From NCBI RefSeq assembly GCF_040779325.2, contig NZ_JBFONT020000003.1:248001-312000 (forward strand): a stretch of DNA of 64,000 bases. Direction: 5' to 3'. The translations under genes and the position numbers were made by a program. Shown in pieces: positions 42,290 to 51,813 of the stretch. This stretch comes from Aestuariibius violaceus. Lineage in GTDB: Bacteria > Pseudomonadota > Alphaproteobacteria > Rhodobacterales > Rhodobacteraceae. Every line of letters begins with the position of its first letter. The stretch's first letter is position 1. The notes under the pieces were generated by a model, which was given only the letters and a program-made list of their open reading frames with translations, was not told where the DNA came from and made no database searches.

Positions 42290-43798
42290 TCACTGGTTCC
42301 CGCCCGAGAACCGCGCCGCATCCGCGGCGGCCCGGCGCAGGGCCTTGGCCTTGTTGACCGTCTCTTCCCATTCCGCCTCGGCGTCGCTGTCATGGACGAC
42401 GCCGCCGCCTGCCTGGATGTAGAGCTGGCCGTCCTTCAGCACCCCGGTGCGCAGCGCGATGCACATATCCATATCGCCGCCTGCCGAGAAATAGCCGACG
42501 CCGCCGCCATAGATGCCGCGCTTTTCGGGCTCGAGCTCGTCGATGATTTCCATCGCGCGGATCTTGGGCGCGCCCGAGACGGTACCGGCGGGCATACCGG
42601 CCAGCAGGGCGGAGAGGGCGTCGTGATCGTCCGACAGTTCGCCCACCACGTTCGAGACGATGTGCATGACATGGCTGTAGCGCTCGACGATGAACTCTTC
42701 GGTCGGGCGGACGGTGCCGATCTTGGAGACGCGGCCGGTGTCGTTGCGGCCGAGATCGAGGAGCATCAGGTGTTCGGCGCATTCCTTTTCGTCGGCCAGG
42801 AGGTCGGCCTCGAGCTGCCGATCCTCTTCAGGGGTGGCGCCGCGGGGGCGGGTGCCGGCGATGGGGCGGATCGTGACCTCTCCGCCCATGACGCGGACGA
42901 GGATTTCCGGGCTGGCGCCGATCACCTGGAAGCCGCCGAAATTGAAGAAGAACATGAAGGGCGAGGGGTTGGTGCGGCGGAGCGAGCGATAGAGGGCGAA
43001 GGGGTCTTCGGCGAAGGGTTGGGCCCAGCGCTGGGAGGGGACGACCTGGAAGATGTCGCCCGCGCGGATGTAGTCGCGGGCTTTTTCGACGGCTTGTTTG
43101 TAGGCGTCCTTGGTGAAGTTCGAGACGGGTTCGGCCTCGGCCCCTGGATCGCCCAGGCTGCGGGTTGCGGCGACGGCCGGGCGGTCGAGGGCGCGGCGGG
43201 CTTCCATAACACGCTCGGCCGCCTGGGCGTAGGCGGCTTTGGCCGAGAGGTCGGGGCTGGTCCAGGCTGGGGCGACGAGGATGACCTCACCCTTGACCCC
43301 GTCGAGGACGGCCATGACCGAGGGTCGGATGAGGACGGCGTCGGGAAGGCCGAGGGGATCGGGATTGATGTCGGGCAGGCGTTCGACCAGGCGGATCATG
43401 TCGTAGCCGAGATAGCCGAAAAGGCCGGCCGAGGCGGCGGGGAGCCCGGCGGGCAGGTCGATGCGGCTTTCGTCCAGCAGGCTGCGGATCTCGGTGAGCG
43501 GATCCTCGGCGCAGTCCTGCCAGGCGGTATCGTTGTAGAGCGCGGCGCGGTTGAGGCGCGAGGTGGTGCCGCGGCATTCCCAGATCAGGTCGGGCTTGAG
43601 GCCGATCATGGAATAGCGCCCGCGCACCTCGCCGCCGGTGACGCTTTCCAGCATGAAGGAATGGGTGCCCGCCGCGGCGAGCTTGAGCATCAGCGAGACG
43701 GGCGTGTCGAGATCGGCGGCGAGCCTTGTGTAAACGACCTGATTTTCGCCTGCTTTGTATCGCGCCTCGAACTCGGGAAAGGCCGGGTCAACGGACAT
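42290..43798 (-). CDS. trpE: anthranilate synthase component I
   Basis: A 502-residue chorismate-binding enzyme. FMLESVTGGEVRGRYSMIG (in part) holds the tryptophan feedback site (LLES type). The catalytic half has PSPFMFFF, IAGTRPRG, DEKECAEHLMLLDLGRND (in part), GTVSGAPKIRAMEI, and GGGVVHDS. ATG 43798 is right for the family; the in-frame upstream extension is a shadow of ppiD. It overlaps the ppiD stop by 11 bases, so it is co-transcribed with ppiD and lies apart from trpGDC. Confidence 0.96.
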   Translation of the reverse strand: MSVDPAFPEFEARYKAGENQVVYTRLAADLDTPVSLMLKLAAAGTHSFMLESVTGGEVRGRYSMIGLKPDLIWECRGTTSRLNRAALYNDTAWQDCAEDPLTEIRSLLDESRIDLPAGLPAASAGLFGYLGYDMIRLVERLPDINPDPLGLPDAVLIRPSVMAVLDGVKGEVILVAPAWTSPDLSAKAAYAQAAERVMEARRALDRPAVAATRSLGDPGAEAEPVSNFTKDAYKQAVEKARDYIRAGDIFQVVPSQRWAQPFAEDPFALYRSLRRTNPSPFMFFFNFGGFQVIGASPEILVRVMGGEVTIRPIAGTRPRGATPEEDRQLEADLLADEKECAEHLMLLDLGRNDTGRVSKIGTVRPTEEFIVERYSHVMHIVSNVVGELSDDHDALSALLAGMPAGTVSGAPKIRAMEIIDELEPEKRGIYGGGVGYFSAGGDMDMCIALRTGVLKDGQLYIQAGGGVVHDSDAEAEWEETVNKAKALRRAAADAARFSGGNQ

Positions 43799-45644
43799 TG
43801 GCGGAGAAGTTGGCGTGGACGGCGCCGACGGCGGCTTCGTTGATGTTGATATCGGCGGAGGTGACGATGGAGGTGGTGAAGTATTCGAAGATGTCGTCCG
43901 AGATCGCCTGCGTGCCCTGCTGGGCGAGGGCCGCGAGACGGGCCGCGCTTTCGTCGCCGGTAAGATCGGCAGGGGTGATGCCTTCGACGCGCAGGACGAC
44001 GGTGCGGTCCCCATCGGGCAGGATCGCGGTGTCGCCTGGATCGGTCTCGAAGGCCGTCGTCAGGAATTCCGGCGGCGTGCCGTCGATGAAGCCCTGGCGG
44101 CTTTGACCCTCCTGCCGGGTGACGTCGAGGTCGGCGAGAACAGTGTCTTCACCTGAGGCAAGGGCGGTTGCGATTTCCGTGGCGCGGGCGCCGAGGGCGG
44201 ACCGCAGCTGATCGGTTTGCCAGGCCGCGATGGCTTCTTCCCGGACCTCTGACAGGTTCGGCGTCCGCGGCGGGATCGTCTCGTCCAGGCGGAGGGCGAA
44301 GAGGCCGCCGTCGCTCATCCGGACGGGTTCGGGGAAGTCGTCGGCCGTGACCGCTGCGGCGGCGTCGCGGAACGTGTCGTAGGCTGCGATATCGTCCGAA
44401 ACGGACGGATCGTAGTCGATCGTGCCAAGAGTGAGGTCGGTTTCGGAGGCGACCTCTTCCAGCGTGGCGCCACCGATCAGGAGATCGTCGATCTGCGCCT
44501 CGGCATCATCGAGGAGGCGGCGGGCGCGGGCATAGGCAAGTTCCTCGCGCAGGTCGGCGCGGGCGTCCTCGAAGGACGTCTCGCGCGCATCGAGCGTGGC
44601 GTTGACGCGGAAGAGTGCAGGGCCAAGCGGGGTTTCGACCGGGCCGACGATGTCGCCGGTTTCTGCCGCAAAGACCGGATCGGCGGCAGAGCCGAGTGTG
44701 GTCGCCGTCACATCGCCCATATCCACATCGGCGAGGGTCAGGCCGCGGTCGGACACGGCGGCCTCGAAATCGCTGTCGCCCGCTGCGATGGCGTCGGCGG
44801 CGGTCTGAGCGGCCTCTTCAGACGGGAAGATCAGGCGTTCGACGATCCGCCGCTCGGGCTGGACGTATTCCGCGATGCGCTCATCATAGAGCTCGCGCAG
44901 GCGGGCCTCGTCCACCTCGACCGTGTCGACGATCATGTCGGGCGTGATCCAGGCGTAGGTGATCCGTTTCTTCTCGGGTTCGGCCAGCGTGTCGGCGTTT
45001 TCGTCGAACCAGGCGGAGAGCTCCGCATCGGTGGGATCGGGGATCGGCTCTGCCAGATCCTGTTCGGTGAGCGTGACCCAAAGCAGATCGCGCGTCTCGC
45101 CGAGATAGGCGGCGATCGCTTCGCCGTAGGTGGTGGCCTCGGGCGTGCCGCCGGTGACGGCGGCGCGGAGGAGGGCGGCGGCGCTTTCGGCGCGCAGGCT
45201 TGCCTCGTATTCCGCCTCGGTCAGCCCGGCGCGGCGCAACGCCTCGCGGTAGAAATCGCGGTCGAAGCCGCCGGGTCCGGAGAAGGTACCGCCTTCGACG
45301 ATCTGGTCGCGGATATTCGCATCGCCGACGGACAGGCCGCGCTCGGCCGCCTCAGCCTCGAGCGCGGTGCGGGCGATCACCTGCTGGCGCGCAGCGGCGT
45401 CGAGGCCGAGCGCCTGGGCTTGGGGAAAGCTGATCGGCTGGCCGAATTGCTGTTCGACCCGGGCGATCTGCTGGCGCAGCGTTTCCTGATAGGCGCGGTA
45501 GGATACGTCCCGCCCGTCGACCGATCCGATGCTGTCGATATTGGTGCCGAAGCCGCCCGTTCCGAAGCCAAGGAGGCCGACCGCGGCAAGGCCGATGATG
45601 ATGTAACCCGCGGTCCGGCTCGCGTTCTTCTTTTTCTCGGCCAT
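43788..45644 (-). CDS. PpiD-like peptidylprolyl isomerase/foldase (SurA N-terminal type)
   Basis: A 618-residue protein anchored by one N-terminal helix (TAGYIIIGLAAVGLLGFG, residues about 11-28) with a large periplasmic part. An N-terminal SurA-N type chaperone region is followed by a PPIC rotamase region around AAETGDIVGPVETPLGPALF, and an extended C-terminus. It probably assists folding of exported outer-membrane proteins. GGAGGG before ATG 45644 supports the start. trpE overlaps the end by 11 bases. Confidence 0.85.
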   Translation of the reverse strand: MAEKKKNASRTAGYIIIGLAAVGLLGFGTGGFGTNIDSIGSVDGRDVSYRAYQETLRQQIARVEQQFGQPISFPQAQALGLDAAARQQVIARTALEAEAAERGLSVGDANIRDQIVEGGTFSGPGGFDRDFYREALRRAGLTEAEYEASLRAESAAALLRAAVTGGTPEATTYGEAIAAYLGETRDLLWVTLTEQDLAEPIPDPTDAELSAWFDENADTLAEPEKKRITYAWITPDMIVDTVEVDEARLRELYDERIAEYVQPERRIVERLIFPSEEAAQTAADAIAAGDSDFEAAVSDRGLTLADVDMGDVTATTLGSAADPVFAAETGDIVGPVETPLGPALFRVNATLDARETSFEDARADLREELAYARARRLLDDAEAQIDDLLIGGATLEEVASETDLTLGTIDYDPSVSDDIAAYDTFRDAAAAVTADDFPEPVRMSDGGLFALRLDETIPPRTPNLSEVREEAIAAWQTDQLRSALGARATEIATALASGEDTVLADLDVTRQEGQSRQGFIDGTPPEFLTTAFETDPGDTAILPDGDRTVVLRVEGITPADLTGDESAARLAALAQQGTQAISDDIFEYFTTSIVTSADININEAAVGAVHANFSANVR

Positions 45645-45755
45645 CGGGCCCTCCACATCCGTCGCTTGGCGGGCAGGAATAGGGTGCGGGGCAGGGGGGC
45701 GCAAGCCATCGGAGAGGCTTCGTCCGATGCCTTCAAGCCATTGTGCGATTGGCGT

Positions 45756-46478
45756 TCAAAGGGCGCCGTGCGCTTTCAGGAGGGCAATGATGCGGGCGTG
45801 ATCGGAGGGGCCGTGGACGATGAGTTCGATTTCGATCGGCAATCCGCCGTCCTCCTGCCGTTCGGTCAGGGCGAGGGCGGGGCCGTGATCCGAGGGGGGC
45901 CAATAGGCGCAGTAGTCGGAGAGATGGTCGAGCAGCGCCTGTTCTTCTGTCCACGTGTCGTCGTATTCCACGAAGTCGAGTGCCGCATCCGGGATCGTGA
46001 TCCCTTGCGGCGGTGCGCCCCGGGACCGTGTGATCTGCGCGGCGATCGCGTCGCGAAAACGCTGGATCTCGGCAAAAATCGCCTCGTAATCCTGCGGCAA
46101 TCTGTTGGTCGGGTGCGTTCGGCCGAGCGGAATGGCCATTGCACCCGCTAGGTCGCCTGACGGGTCGCCATCGGGCTGGAACCTGTCGGCGATCCAGTCC
46201 CGCAGATCGTCCACGCGCATCAGCAGCCGGTCCGTCAGGGACGGTGCCATCATCCGGTCCACATCGAAGTCGATGCCCTCTTGCTTCAACTGGGCCTGCA
46301 TAGTGCGCGCCTCGGTGAGGTCGGCTTCCATCTGCCGTTCCGTCGCGGCCATCGCGGCCGCGTACAGGTCTTCGCTTCGCTCAGCGGCCTCTGCGGCAGA
46401 CCGGGCGGCGAGGATGGCTGTCAGGTCGGGCGGCTGTCCGCTTGGGGGATGCGCCCAGATGTCGGTGATCGGCGCCAC
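45756..46478 (-). CDS. hypothetical protein
   Basis: A 240-residue soluble protein. No family recognised. The first half has long charged helices (ARSAAEAAERSEDLYAAAMA, then EADLTEARTMQAQLK) that could form a coiled coil. The second half has TWTEEQALLDHLSDYCAYWP and an LPIEIELIVHG strand. It is 15 bases from the aminotransferase gene on the same strand, so it may share a transcript. Codon usage is typical of the genome. Confidence 0.6.
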   Translation of the reverse strand: MAPITDIWAHPPSGQPPDLTAILAARSAAEAAERSEDLYAAAMAATERQMEADLTEARTMQAQLKQEGIDFDVDRMMAPSLTDRLLMRVDDLRDWIADRFQPDGDPSGDLAGAMAIPLGRTHPTNRLPQDYEAIFAEIQRFRDAIAAQITRSRGAPPQGITIPDAALDFVEYDDTWTEEQALLDHLSDYCAYWPPSDHGPALALTERQEDGGLPIEIELIVHGPSDHARIIALLKAHGAL

Positions 46479-46493
46479 GCGATTGCCTTGTCG

Positions 46494-47660
46494 TCAGGCC
46501 CCGGCCGCCAGCTGGACGAGGCGGTCGGTGAGATCGCCGATCCCTGGGCGGTCGATATTGGCGAAGGCGATGCGCAGGTGGCGGGCGGCTTGCGGGTCGC
46601 CTTCTGGGGCGAACATGGTGCCGGGCAGGGCGAGGATGCCGGCGTCGCGGGGCAGGCGGCGGGCGAGCGCGTCTGACGTTTCGTCGAATGGGTGTTCGAG
46701 ATAGGCGAAGTAGGCGCCGACGGATTTGAGCCGCCAGCCTGCATTGGCCAGCTTCGGCGCGGCCTCTTCGACAGCGGCGCGGCGGTCGAGGATCTCGGCC
46801 CGTTCGCCGGCGAGCCATTGGGAGAGGTTCTGCATCCCCCAGAGCGCGGCCTTTTGGCCTAGCTGAGGGGCGCAGATGGCGACGGTATCGAGGAACTTTT
46901 CCGCCTCGGCCAGACGCGCGGTGCTCGCGATCATCGCGCCGGTGCGGTGTCCGGTCAGGCGGTAGGCCTTCGAAAAGGAATAGAGGTGGATCAGCGTGTC
47001 GGCCCAGTCGGGATCCTGGAACAGAGGGTGCGGCGCGCCGGGGCGGCTGTCGAAATCGCGGTAGGTCTCGTCGAGGATGAGCGCGATCCCGGCTTCTCTG
47101 GCGATGCGGGCGAAGGCCGCGACCAGATCGGCGGGGTATTCCGTGCCCGCGGGGTTGTTCGGCGTGACGAGGACGATGGCGCGCGTGCGGTCGGTGATGC
47201 GGACGGCGTCGGGGTCTGGCAGGAGTTCGGCATCCGTTGGCAGGGGCATGGTGCGGACGCCCGCCATGTCGTTCCACATCTTGTGATTGAAGTACCAGGG
47301 GACCGGCAGAATGATCTCATCCCCTTCATCGCAGAGCGTTGCGATGGCAGCCGCATAGGCCTGGTTGCAGCCCGCTGTGATCGCGACTTGTGGGTTAGCA
47401 ATCTGTCCACCATAGGCGGAGGACCAATCGGCGGCGATCCGGGCCCGGAGCTCGGGCAGGCCCAGGACGGGGCCGTAAAGATGTGTGCCCGGATCGCTCA
47501 AGACCATTTCGGCCATCGCTTGAAGCAGCGGCCTGGGCGGGGGTGCGGTCGGCGCAGCCTGGCTGACATTGAGGAGGGGGCGGGCTGTCTCGGGCAGCCC
47601 GTTGATCCAGCGCCGCGCCTCCATGACGGGCGGGGAGAAGGTGGCGGTGGTGCGGCTCAT
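46494..47660 (-). CDS. PLP-dependent class I/II aminotransferase
   Basis: A 388-residue fold-type I aminotransferase. The pyridoxal lysine is in YSFSKAYRLTGHR; VTPNNPAGTEYP, LILDETYRDF and the C-terminal HLRIAFANIDRPG region are typical of the AspC/alanine group. The substrate cannot be fixed. ATG 47660 starts MSRTTATFSPP; the longer in-frame start is unlikely. The hypothetical gene follows. Confidence 0.88.
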   Translation of the reverse strand: MSRTTATFSPPVMEARRWINGLPETARPLLNVSQAAPTAPPPRPLLQAMAEMVLSDPGTHLYGPVLGLPELRARIAADWSSAYGGQIANPQVAITAGCNQAYAAAIATLCDEGDEIILPVPWYFNHKMWNDMAGVRTMPLPTDAELLPDPDAVRITDRTRAIVLVTPNNPAGTEYPADLVAAFARIAREAGIALILDETYRDFDSRPGAPHPLFQDPDWADTLIHLYSFSKAYRLTGHRTGAMIASTARLAEAEKFLDTVAICAPQLGQKAALWGMQNLSQWLAGERAEILDRRAAVEEAAPKLANAGWRLKSVGAYFAYLEHPFDETSDALARRLPRDAGILALPGTMFAPEGDPQAARHLRIAFANIDRPGIGDLTDRLVQLAAGA

Positions 47661-47693
47661 GATTGCGGCCCCTGTGCCAGTGGAGACGCAGGA

Positions 47694-47721
47694 TGCCTTC
47701 GGCGAGGATATTTGAAAGGCA
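47694..47721. repeat. short dispersed intergenic element candidate
   Basis: TGCCTT and AAGGCA arms flank CGGCGAGGATATTT. A similar CCTCCGGCGGGGATATTT-type sequence is, from memory, common between genes in Rhodobacteraceae. Only one copy was seen in this window. It lies in the 200-base gap upstream of the aminotransferase, which otherwise holds no gene. Confidence 0.35.
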
Positions 47722-47860
47722 AAGACGCGCCGCGCCGCGCTGTTGTCCATGAGAAGGCGTTGGGGCTAATCGCCGTTGACCTTAACGCGCGACGATCCGG
47801 ATGAGGGATGCGAGGATTCATCTGGCCAGGACTATGCACGACGCAACGCCTGCCATCAGC

Positions 47861-48364
47861 TTAATCGGTGCCCCGGTAGGGCTGGACATATTGCAGCGCC
47901 ATGTCCCAGGGAAAGAAGATCCAGGTATCCTGGCTGACCTCGGTGATGAAGGTGTCGACCTGAGGTCGCCCCTTGGGCTTGGCGTAGACGGTCGCAAAGT
48001 GCGCCTGAGGGTAGAGCGATCGGACGAGCTCCAGCGTTTTGCCTGAATCGACCAGATCGTCGATGATGAGGATGCCGGTGCCGTCGCCCATGATGTCGGG
48101 ATGGGGGCTTTTCAGGACCTTTGCGTCGGACTGGTCCTGGTGGTCGTAGCTCTTGACCGAGATCGTGTCGACTGTGCGGATGTCGAGTTCGCGCGCGACG
48201 ATCATGGCAGGTGCCATCCCGCCGCGGGTGATGGCCACGACCGCGCGCCAGGCCCCATTGTCAGGCCCATGGCCGTCCAGCCGCCAAGCGAGCGCGCGGG
48301 CATCGCGATGGATCTGGTCCCAGCTGATGTGAAAGCCCTTTTCGTGGGGAAGGCGGTCGGTCAT
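47861..48364 (-). CDS. gpt: xanthine phosphoribosyltransferase
   Basis: A 167-residue purine salvage enzyme that adds phosphoribose to xanthine and guanine. The PRPP-binding motif is ILIIDDLVDSGKTLE near residues 99-113, with VAITRGGMAPA and the C-terminal WIFFPWDMA typical of Gpt. It lies 12 bases after the first LysE gene in the fabI-lysE-lysE-gpt run. Confidence 0.92.
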   Translation of the reverse strand: MTDRLPHEKGFHISWDQIHRDARALAWRLDGHGPDNGAWRAVVAITRGGMAPAMIVARELDIRTVDTISVKSYDHQDQSDAKVLKSPHPDIMGDGTGILIIDDLVDSGKTLELVRSLYPQAHFATVYAKPKGRPQVDTFITEVSQDTWIFFPWDMALQYVQPYRGTD

Positions 48365-48376
48365 GGGCGGGCTCCG

Positions 48377-48988
48377 TCAGGTGGTCGCGATCTTGGCGCC
48401 TAGGAGGGCCACGATGCCACCGAACGCCCGGTCGAGCCAGCCTTTCGCCCGCGCATAGGCGCGCCGCGGCGCGGGGCGCGAGAAAACGAGGCTGAGGATG
48501 GCGTACCAGACAAATTCGATGGCGAAGATCAGCGACAGGATGATAGTGGCATCGGTGGCGGTTGGGTCGGTCGGCATGATGCCGGTGAAGACGGCTGCAA
48601 AATAGGCGAGCGCCTTGGGATTGGCGAGGTTGGTCAGAAGGCCGAGGCGGACCAGTGCAACAGGGCTTTTGACATGTGCGGCCGAGATCTCGGGCATCGG
48701 CTCGGACGCCTTGCGCCAGAGAGAGATGCCGATCCAGATCAGGAACGCCGCACCGATCAGGCGCAAGGCGGTTTGCAGATAGGGCGCGATCTCGAAAATC
48801 AGCGACAGGCCGGCCATCGCGCCGGCCGCCCAGACGATGATGGCCAGCGCAAGACCAAGCGACAGGAGCAGGCCAGACTTCACGCCCTCAGCGGCAGCGG
48901 TCTTGATCGTCAGCACACCGGCTGGCCCGGGGCTCATTGCGATCAAGGCCTGAAGGCCCGCAAGGGTGAGGAGGGCAGACAGGGTCAT
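48377..48988 (-). CDS. LysE family translocator (copy 1)
   Basis: A 203-residue RhtB/LysE-type inner-membrane exporter with about six helices; MSPGPAGVLTIKTA near the N-terminus and LTNLANPKALAYFAAV are family signatures. It probably exports an amino acid. It overlaps the second LysE gene by four bases and is followed by gpt. Confidence 0.88.
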   Translation of the reverse strand: MTLSALLTLAGLQALIAMSPGPAGVLTIKTAAAEGVKSGLLLSLGLALAIIVWAAGAMAGLSLIFEIAPYLQTALRLIGAAFLIWIGISLWRKASEPMPEISAAHVKSPVALVRLGLLTNLANPKALAYFAAVFTGIMPTDPTATDATIILSLIFAIEFVWYAILSLVFSRPAPRRAYARAKGWLDRAFGGIVALLGAKIATT

Positions 48989-49593
48989 TGGTCGCTGCCG
49001 AAAGCAAGGCGCAGGCCGAGGGTACCCATCACTCCGGCGGCGATCCGGTCAAACGCCGTTTTTAGCCGGGCATAGCCGCGCGCCACGGCCGGGCGGGCGA
49101 GGAGGGCGGTGAGCGCTGCATAAAGGACAAGCTCCAGTAAAAGGTGGTTCGCCGTGATCGTCGCGACCTCAAGCCAGCCAAGGTTCGGTGGGAAGATCAC
49201 CACCAGAACGGAGGCGGCGAAGAGGATCGATTTCGGGTTTCCGAGGTTTACGAGAACGCCCCGCTGGAGGGCTCGGCGCTGGACCTCGGGCGTGCTGGTC
49301 AGAGGCGCCCTGGCGCTGCGCCACGTCTCTATCGCGATCCAGATCAGGTAGGTCGCCCCGGCGATGCGCAAGGCGGTTGCGGCCCAGGGCACGACCTCGA
49401 ACAGGATCCCGAGGCCAAGAAGGGCGGCCAGTGTCCATATCGACGCGGTCAGCGCGAGGCCAAGCGCCGCCGCCATGCCGGCGCGGCGACCGTTGGCCAG
49501 GGTGGTCTGGGTGACGACGAGGAAGGCGGGGCCGGGGGACAGCCAGGACGCAAGGAGCGCAAGATTAAAGAGGAGCAGGTCGGCGCCGCTCAC
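48985..49593 (-). CDS. LysE family translocator (copy 2)
   Basis: A 202-residue paralogue-like exporter with LSPGPAFLVVTQT, LVNLGNPKSILFAASV and six hydrophobic segments. It is adjacent to copy 1 and overlaps both it and the fabI stop by four bases, so the pair is coupled to fabI. The two proteins differ clearly, so they may form different exporters or a heteromer. Confidence 0.88.
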   Translation of the reverse strand: MSGADLLLFNLALLASWLSPGPAFLVVTQTTLANGRRAGMAAALGLALTASIWTLAALLGLGILFEVVPWAATALRIAGATYLIWIAIETWRSARAPLTSTPEVQRRALQRGVLVNLGNPKSILFAASVLVVIFPPNLGWLEVATITANHLLLELVLYAALTALLARPAVARGYARLKTAFDRIAAGVMGTLGLRLAFGSDQ

Positions 49594-50423
49594 TCCGCCG
49601 CCCTTTTCTCGTCCGGTGCGGCCTTGGAGATGTCTGGTGCATCGACCGCTTTCATTCCCACGACGTGGTAGCCCGCATCGACATGCAACACCTCGCCCGT
49701 CACAGCGCTGCCGAGATCGGAGAGCAGATAGAGTGCGGACTTGCCGACCTCTTTCTGCGTCACGGTCCGGCGCAGCGGAGCGTTATACTCGTTCCACTTC
49801 ATGATCAGACGGAAATCGCCGATACCCGATGCGGCGAGCGTTTTGATCGTGCCTGCCGAGATCGCGTTCACGCGGATGTCCTGCTTGCCGAGATCCTCGG
49901 CCAGGTAGCGCACGGATGCCTCGAGTGCGGCTTTTGCGACACCCATGACGTTGTAATGCGGCATCACCTTTTCGGCGCCATAATAGGTCAGCGTCAGGCA
50001 GGAGCCGCCCTCAGTCATCAGCTTTTCGGCCCGCTGGACGACCGCGGTGAAGCTGTAGACGGAGATGTCCATCGACATACGGAAATTGTCGCGCGAGGTA
50101 TCGACATAGCGGCCGCGGAGCTCGTTCTTGTCGGAAAAGCCGATGGCGTGAACGATGAAATCGAGCTTGCCCCAGCGGTCGGCGAGTGCGTCAAAGAGCG
50201 CGTCGATCGAGGCCTCGTCGCCTACGTCGCACGGCAGGACGATGTCCGATCCGACCTGCGCGGCTAGGGGATCAACCCGTTTCTTCAGCGCCTCGCCCTG
50301 ATAGGAGAAGGCCAGTTCAGCGCCGTGTTCGGCCAGGGCTTCGGCAATGCCCCAGGCAATGGATTTATCGTTGGCGAGCCCCATGATGAGCCCGCGCTTC
50401 CCGTCCATGAGCTTCGCGGTCAT
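49590..50423 (-). CDS. fabI: enoyl-[acyl-carrier-protein] reductase (NADH)
   Basis: A 277-residue SDR-fold enzyme of type II fatty acid synthesis. It has GLANDKSIAWGIA (FabI-specific nucleotide motif), HAIGFSDK, and the Y-x6-K active site (YNVMGVAK), with AGTIKTLAASGI. GGAAGG precedes ATG 50423. It heads the operon with two LysE genes and gpt. Triclosan-type inhibitor contacts would be expected from the family. Confidence 0.95.
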   Translation of the reverse strand: MTAKLMDGKRGLIMGLANDKSIAWGIAEALAEHGAELAFSYQGEALKKRVDPLAAQVGSDIVLPCDVGDEASIDALFDALADRWGKLDFIVHAIGFSDKNELRGRYVDTSRDNFRMSMDISVYSFTAVVQRAEKLMTEGGSCLTLTYYGAEKVMPHYNVMGVAKAALEASVRYLAEDLGKQDIRVNAISAGTIKTLAASGIGDFRLIMKWNEYNAPLRRTVTQKEVGKSALYLLSDLGSAVTGEVLHVDAGYHVVGMKAVDAPDISKAAPDEKRAAE

Positions 50424-50534
50424 TTTATCGCACCTTCCTGTCCTCGCCGGTCTAGGCGATTGACCTTGCGCCATCAAGAGTGACCGGTACGCGGCAAGGC
50501 CTTGGTTTTCGCCGATGATCTGGTAGGAAGGCGT

Positions 50535-51170
50535 ATGACTGACAAAAACGATCAGAGTTCTCGCGGCGGCATCTTTGCCGGAGAGGATCCGGTCGCGCTT
50601 GCGTCTGAATGGCTGGCCGAGGCGGAAGCGACGGAGCCGGTGGACGCAAACGCGATGTCTCTCGCAACGGTAGATGCGGGCGGTGTGCCAAATGTCCGGA
50701 TCGTTCTGCTGAAAGAAATTGAGCAAGCGCAAAAAGGCGGCGGTTTTCTATTCTATACCAACTATGAAAGCGCCAAGGGTCAGGAGCTTGCAGCGTCGGG
50801 TCAGGCGGCCGGCTTGCTCTACTGGAAGTCGCTGGGCCGCCAGGTGCGCTTGCGCGGGCCGGTCAGCCGCGAGGATGGGGCGAAAGCAGACGCCTATTAT
50901 CGGTCGCGCCCGCTCGGAAGCCGCCATGGCGCCTGGGCATCACATCAATCGCAGGAGATTGCGTCACGTGAACAGCTTATCACCAGGGTCTCGGAGATTG
51001 AGCGCCGTTTCGGAGACAATCCACCGCGTCCGCCTCATTGGGGCGGATACCGCATCATTCCACTTGAGATCGAGTTCTGGGCAAACGGTGAATATCGGCT
51101 TCATGACCGATTTCGCTGGACACGGTCTGCTCCATCTGGATTGTGGAATATAGCACGTTTGAGCCCGTGA
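50535..51170 (+). CDS. pdxH: pyridoxine/pyridoxamine 5'-phosphate oxidase
   Basis: A 211-residue FMN enzyme making pyridoxal phosphate. VPNVRIVLLKE, FYTNYESAKGQEL, LYWKSLGRQVRLRGPV and the PLGSRHGAWASHQS segment all match. The C-terminal RLHDRFRWTR binds substrate. GGTAGGAAGG before ATG 50535 supports the start. It is divergent from fabI. Confidence 0.93.
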   Translation: MTDKNDQSSRGGIFAGEDPVALASEWLAEAEATEPVDANAMSLATVDAGGVPNVRIVLLKEIEQAQKGGGFLFYTNYESAKGQELAASGQAAGLLYWKSLGRQVRLRGPVSREDGAKADAYYRSRPLGSRHGAWASHQSQEIASREQLITRVSEIERRFGDNPPRPPHWGGYRIIPLEIEFWANGEYRLHDRFRWTRSAPSGLWNIARLSP

Positions 51171-51288
51171 AATTCACGTCGCACAAACGACACCAATAGA
51201 AAACCGTCAACTCATGGCTTGAATGATGACGCTAGAGCAACCACACAACCTCTCGTGGCAAGAAGAAGAGGTAGAACGGACTAACTTA

Positions 51289-51813
51289 ATGGATGACGAG
51301 AAGCGGACACGTGGTGAGGTGCGTGGCCACGTGAAATGGTTTGACCCGGCGAAAGGGTTTGGCTTTGTTGTTGCTGAAGAAGGCGGGCCGGACATCCTCC
51401 TGCATGCCAACGTGTTGCGCAATTTCGGTCAGAACTCTGTCGCCGACGGATCCGCCGTCGAGATCGACATCCAGCAGACCGATCGCGGAATGCAGGCGAC
51501 GGCGATCTACCGCATCGATCCTCCGGAAGCCGGGGACGCCGTCGCGCTGAGCGACTTCGCCGCCTATGACGAAGACATGCTCGCCCAGATCCCGGTCGAG
51601 CCGGCGCGCGTGAAGTGGTTCGACAAGACGAAGGGGTTTGGCTTCGCCAACGTGTTCGGTTTGTCGGATGACATCTTCATCCATATCGAAGTGCTGCGCC
51701 GTTCTGGCCTTGCCGATCTGCAACCGGGTGAGGCCGTCGGCCTGAAGGTCGTCGAGGGCAAGCGCGGTCGAATGGCCACAGCGGTCCTCGCATGGGATGC
51801 CTCGCTGAAATGA
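51289..51813 (+). CDS. double cold-shock domain protein
   Basis: A 174-residue protein with two cold-shock domains: first VKWFDPAKGFGFVVAEEG (RNP1 KGFGFV; RNP2 ILLHAN), second VKWFDKTKGFGFANVFG (RNP1 KGFGFA; RNP2 IFIHIE). It binds single-stranded RNA or DNA and may act as an RNA chaperone. ATG 51289 gives MDDEKRTRG; ATGs at 51223/51226 would add about 20 residues, and neither site has a strong ribosome sequence. Its stop overlaps the DUF192 start (ATGA). Confidence 0.9.
   Translation: MDDEKRTRGEVRGHVKWFDPAKGFGFVVAEEGGPDILLHANVLRNFGQNSVADGSAVEIDIQQTDRGMQATAIYRIDPPEAGDAVALSDFAAYDEDMLAQIPVEPARVKWFDKTKGFGFANVFGLSDDIFIHIEVLRRSGLADLQPGEAVGLKVVEGKRGRMATAVLAWDASLK

Noticed and set aside
43799..44014. 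Upstream in-frame extension of trpE by 72 residues
   Set aside because: The extension is Pro/Ser/Arg-rich shadow of ppiD; homologues begin near MSVDPAF at 43798.
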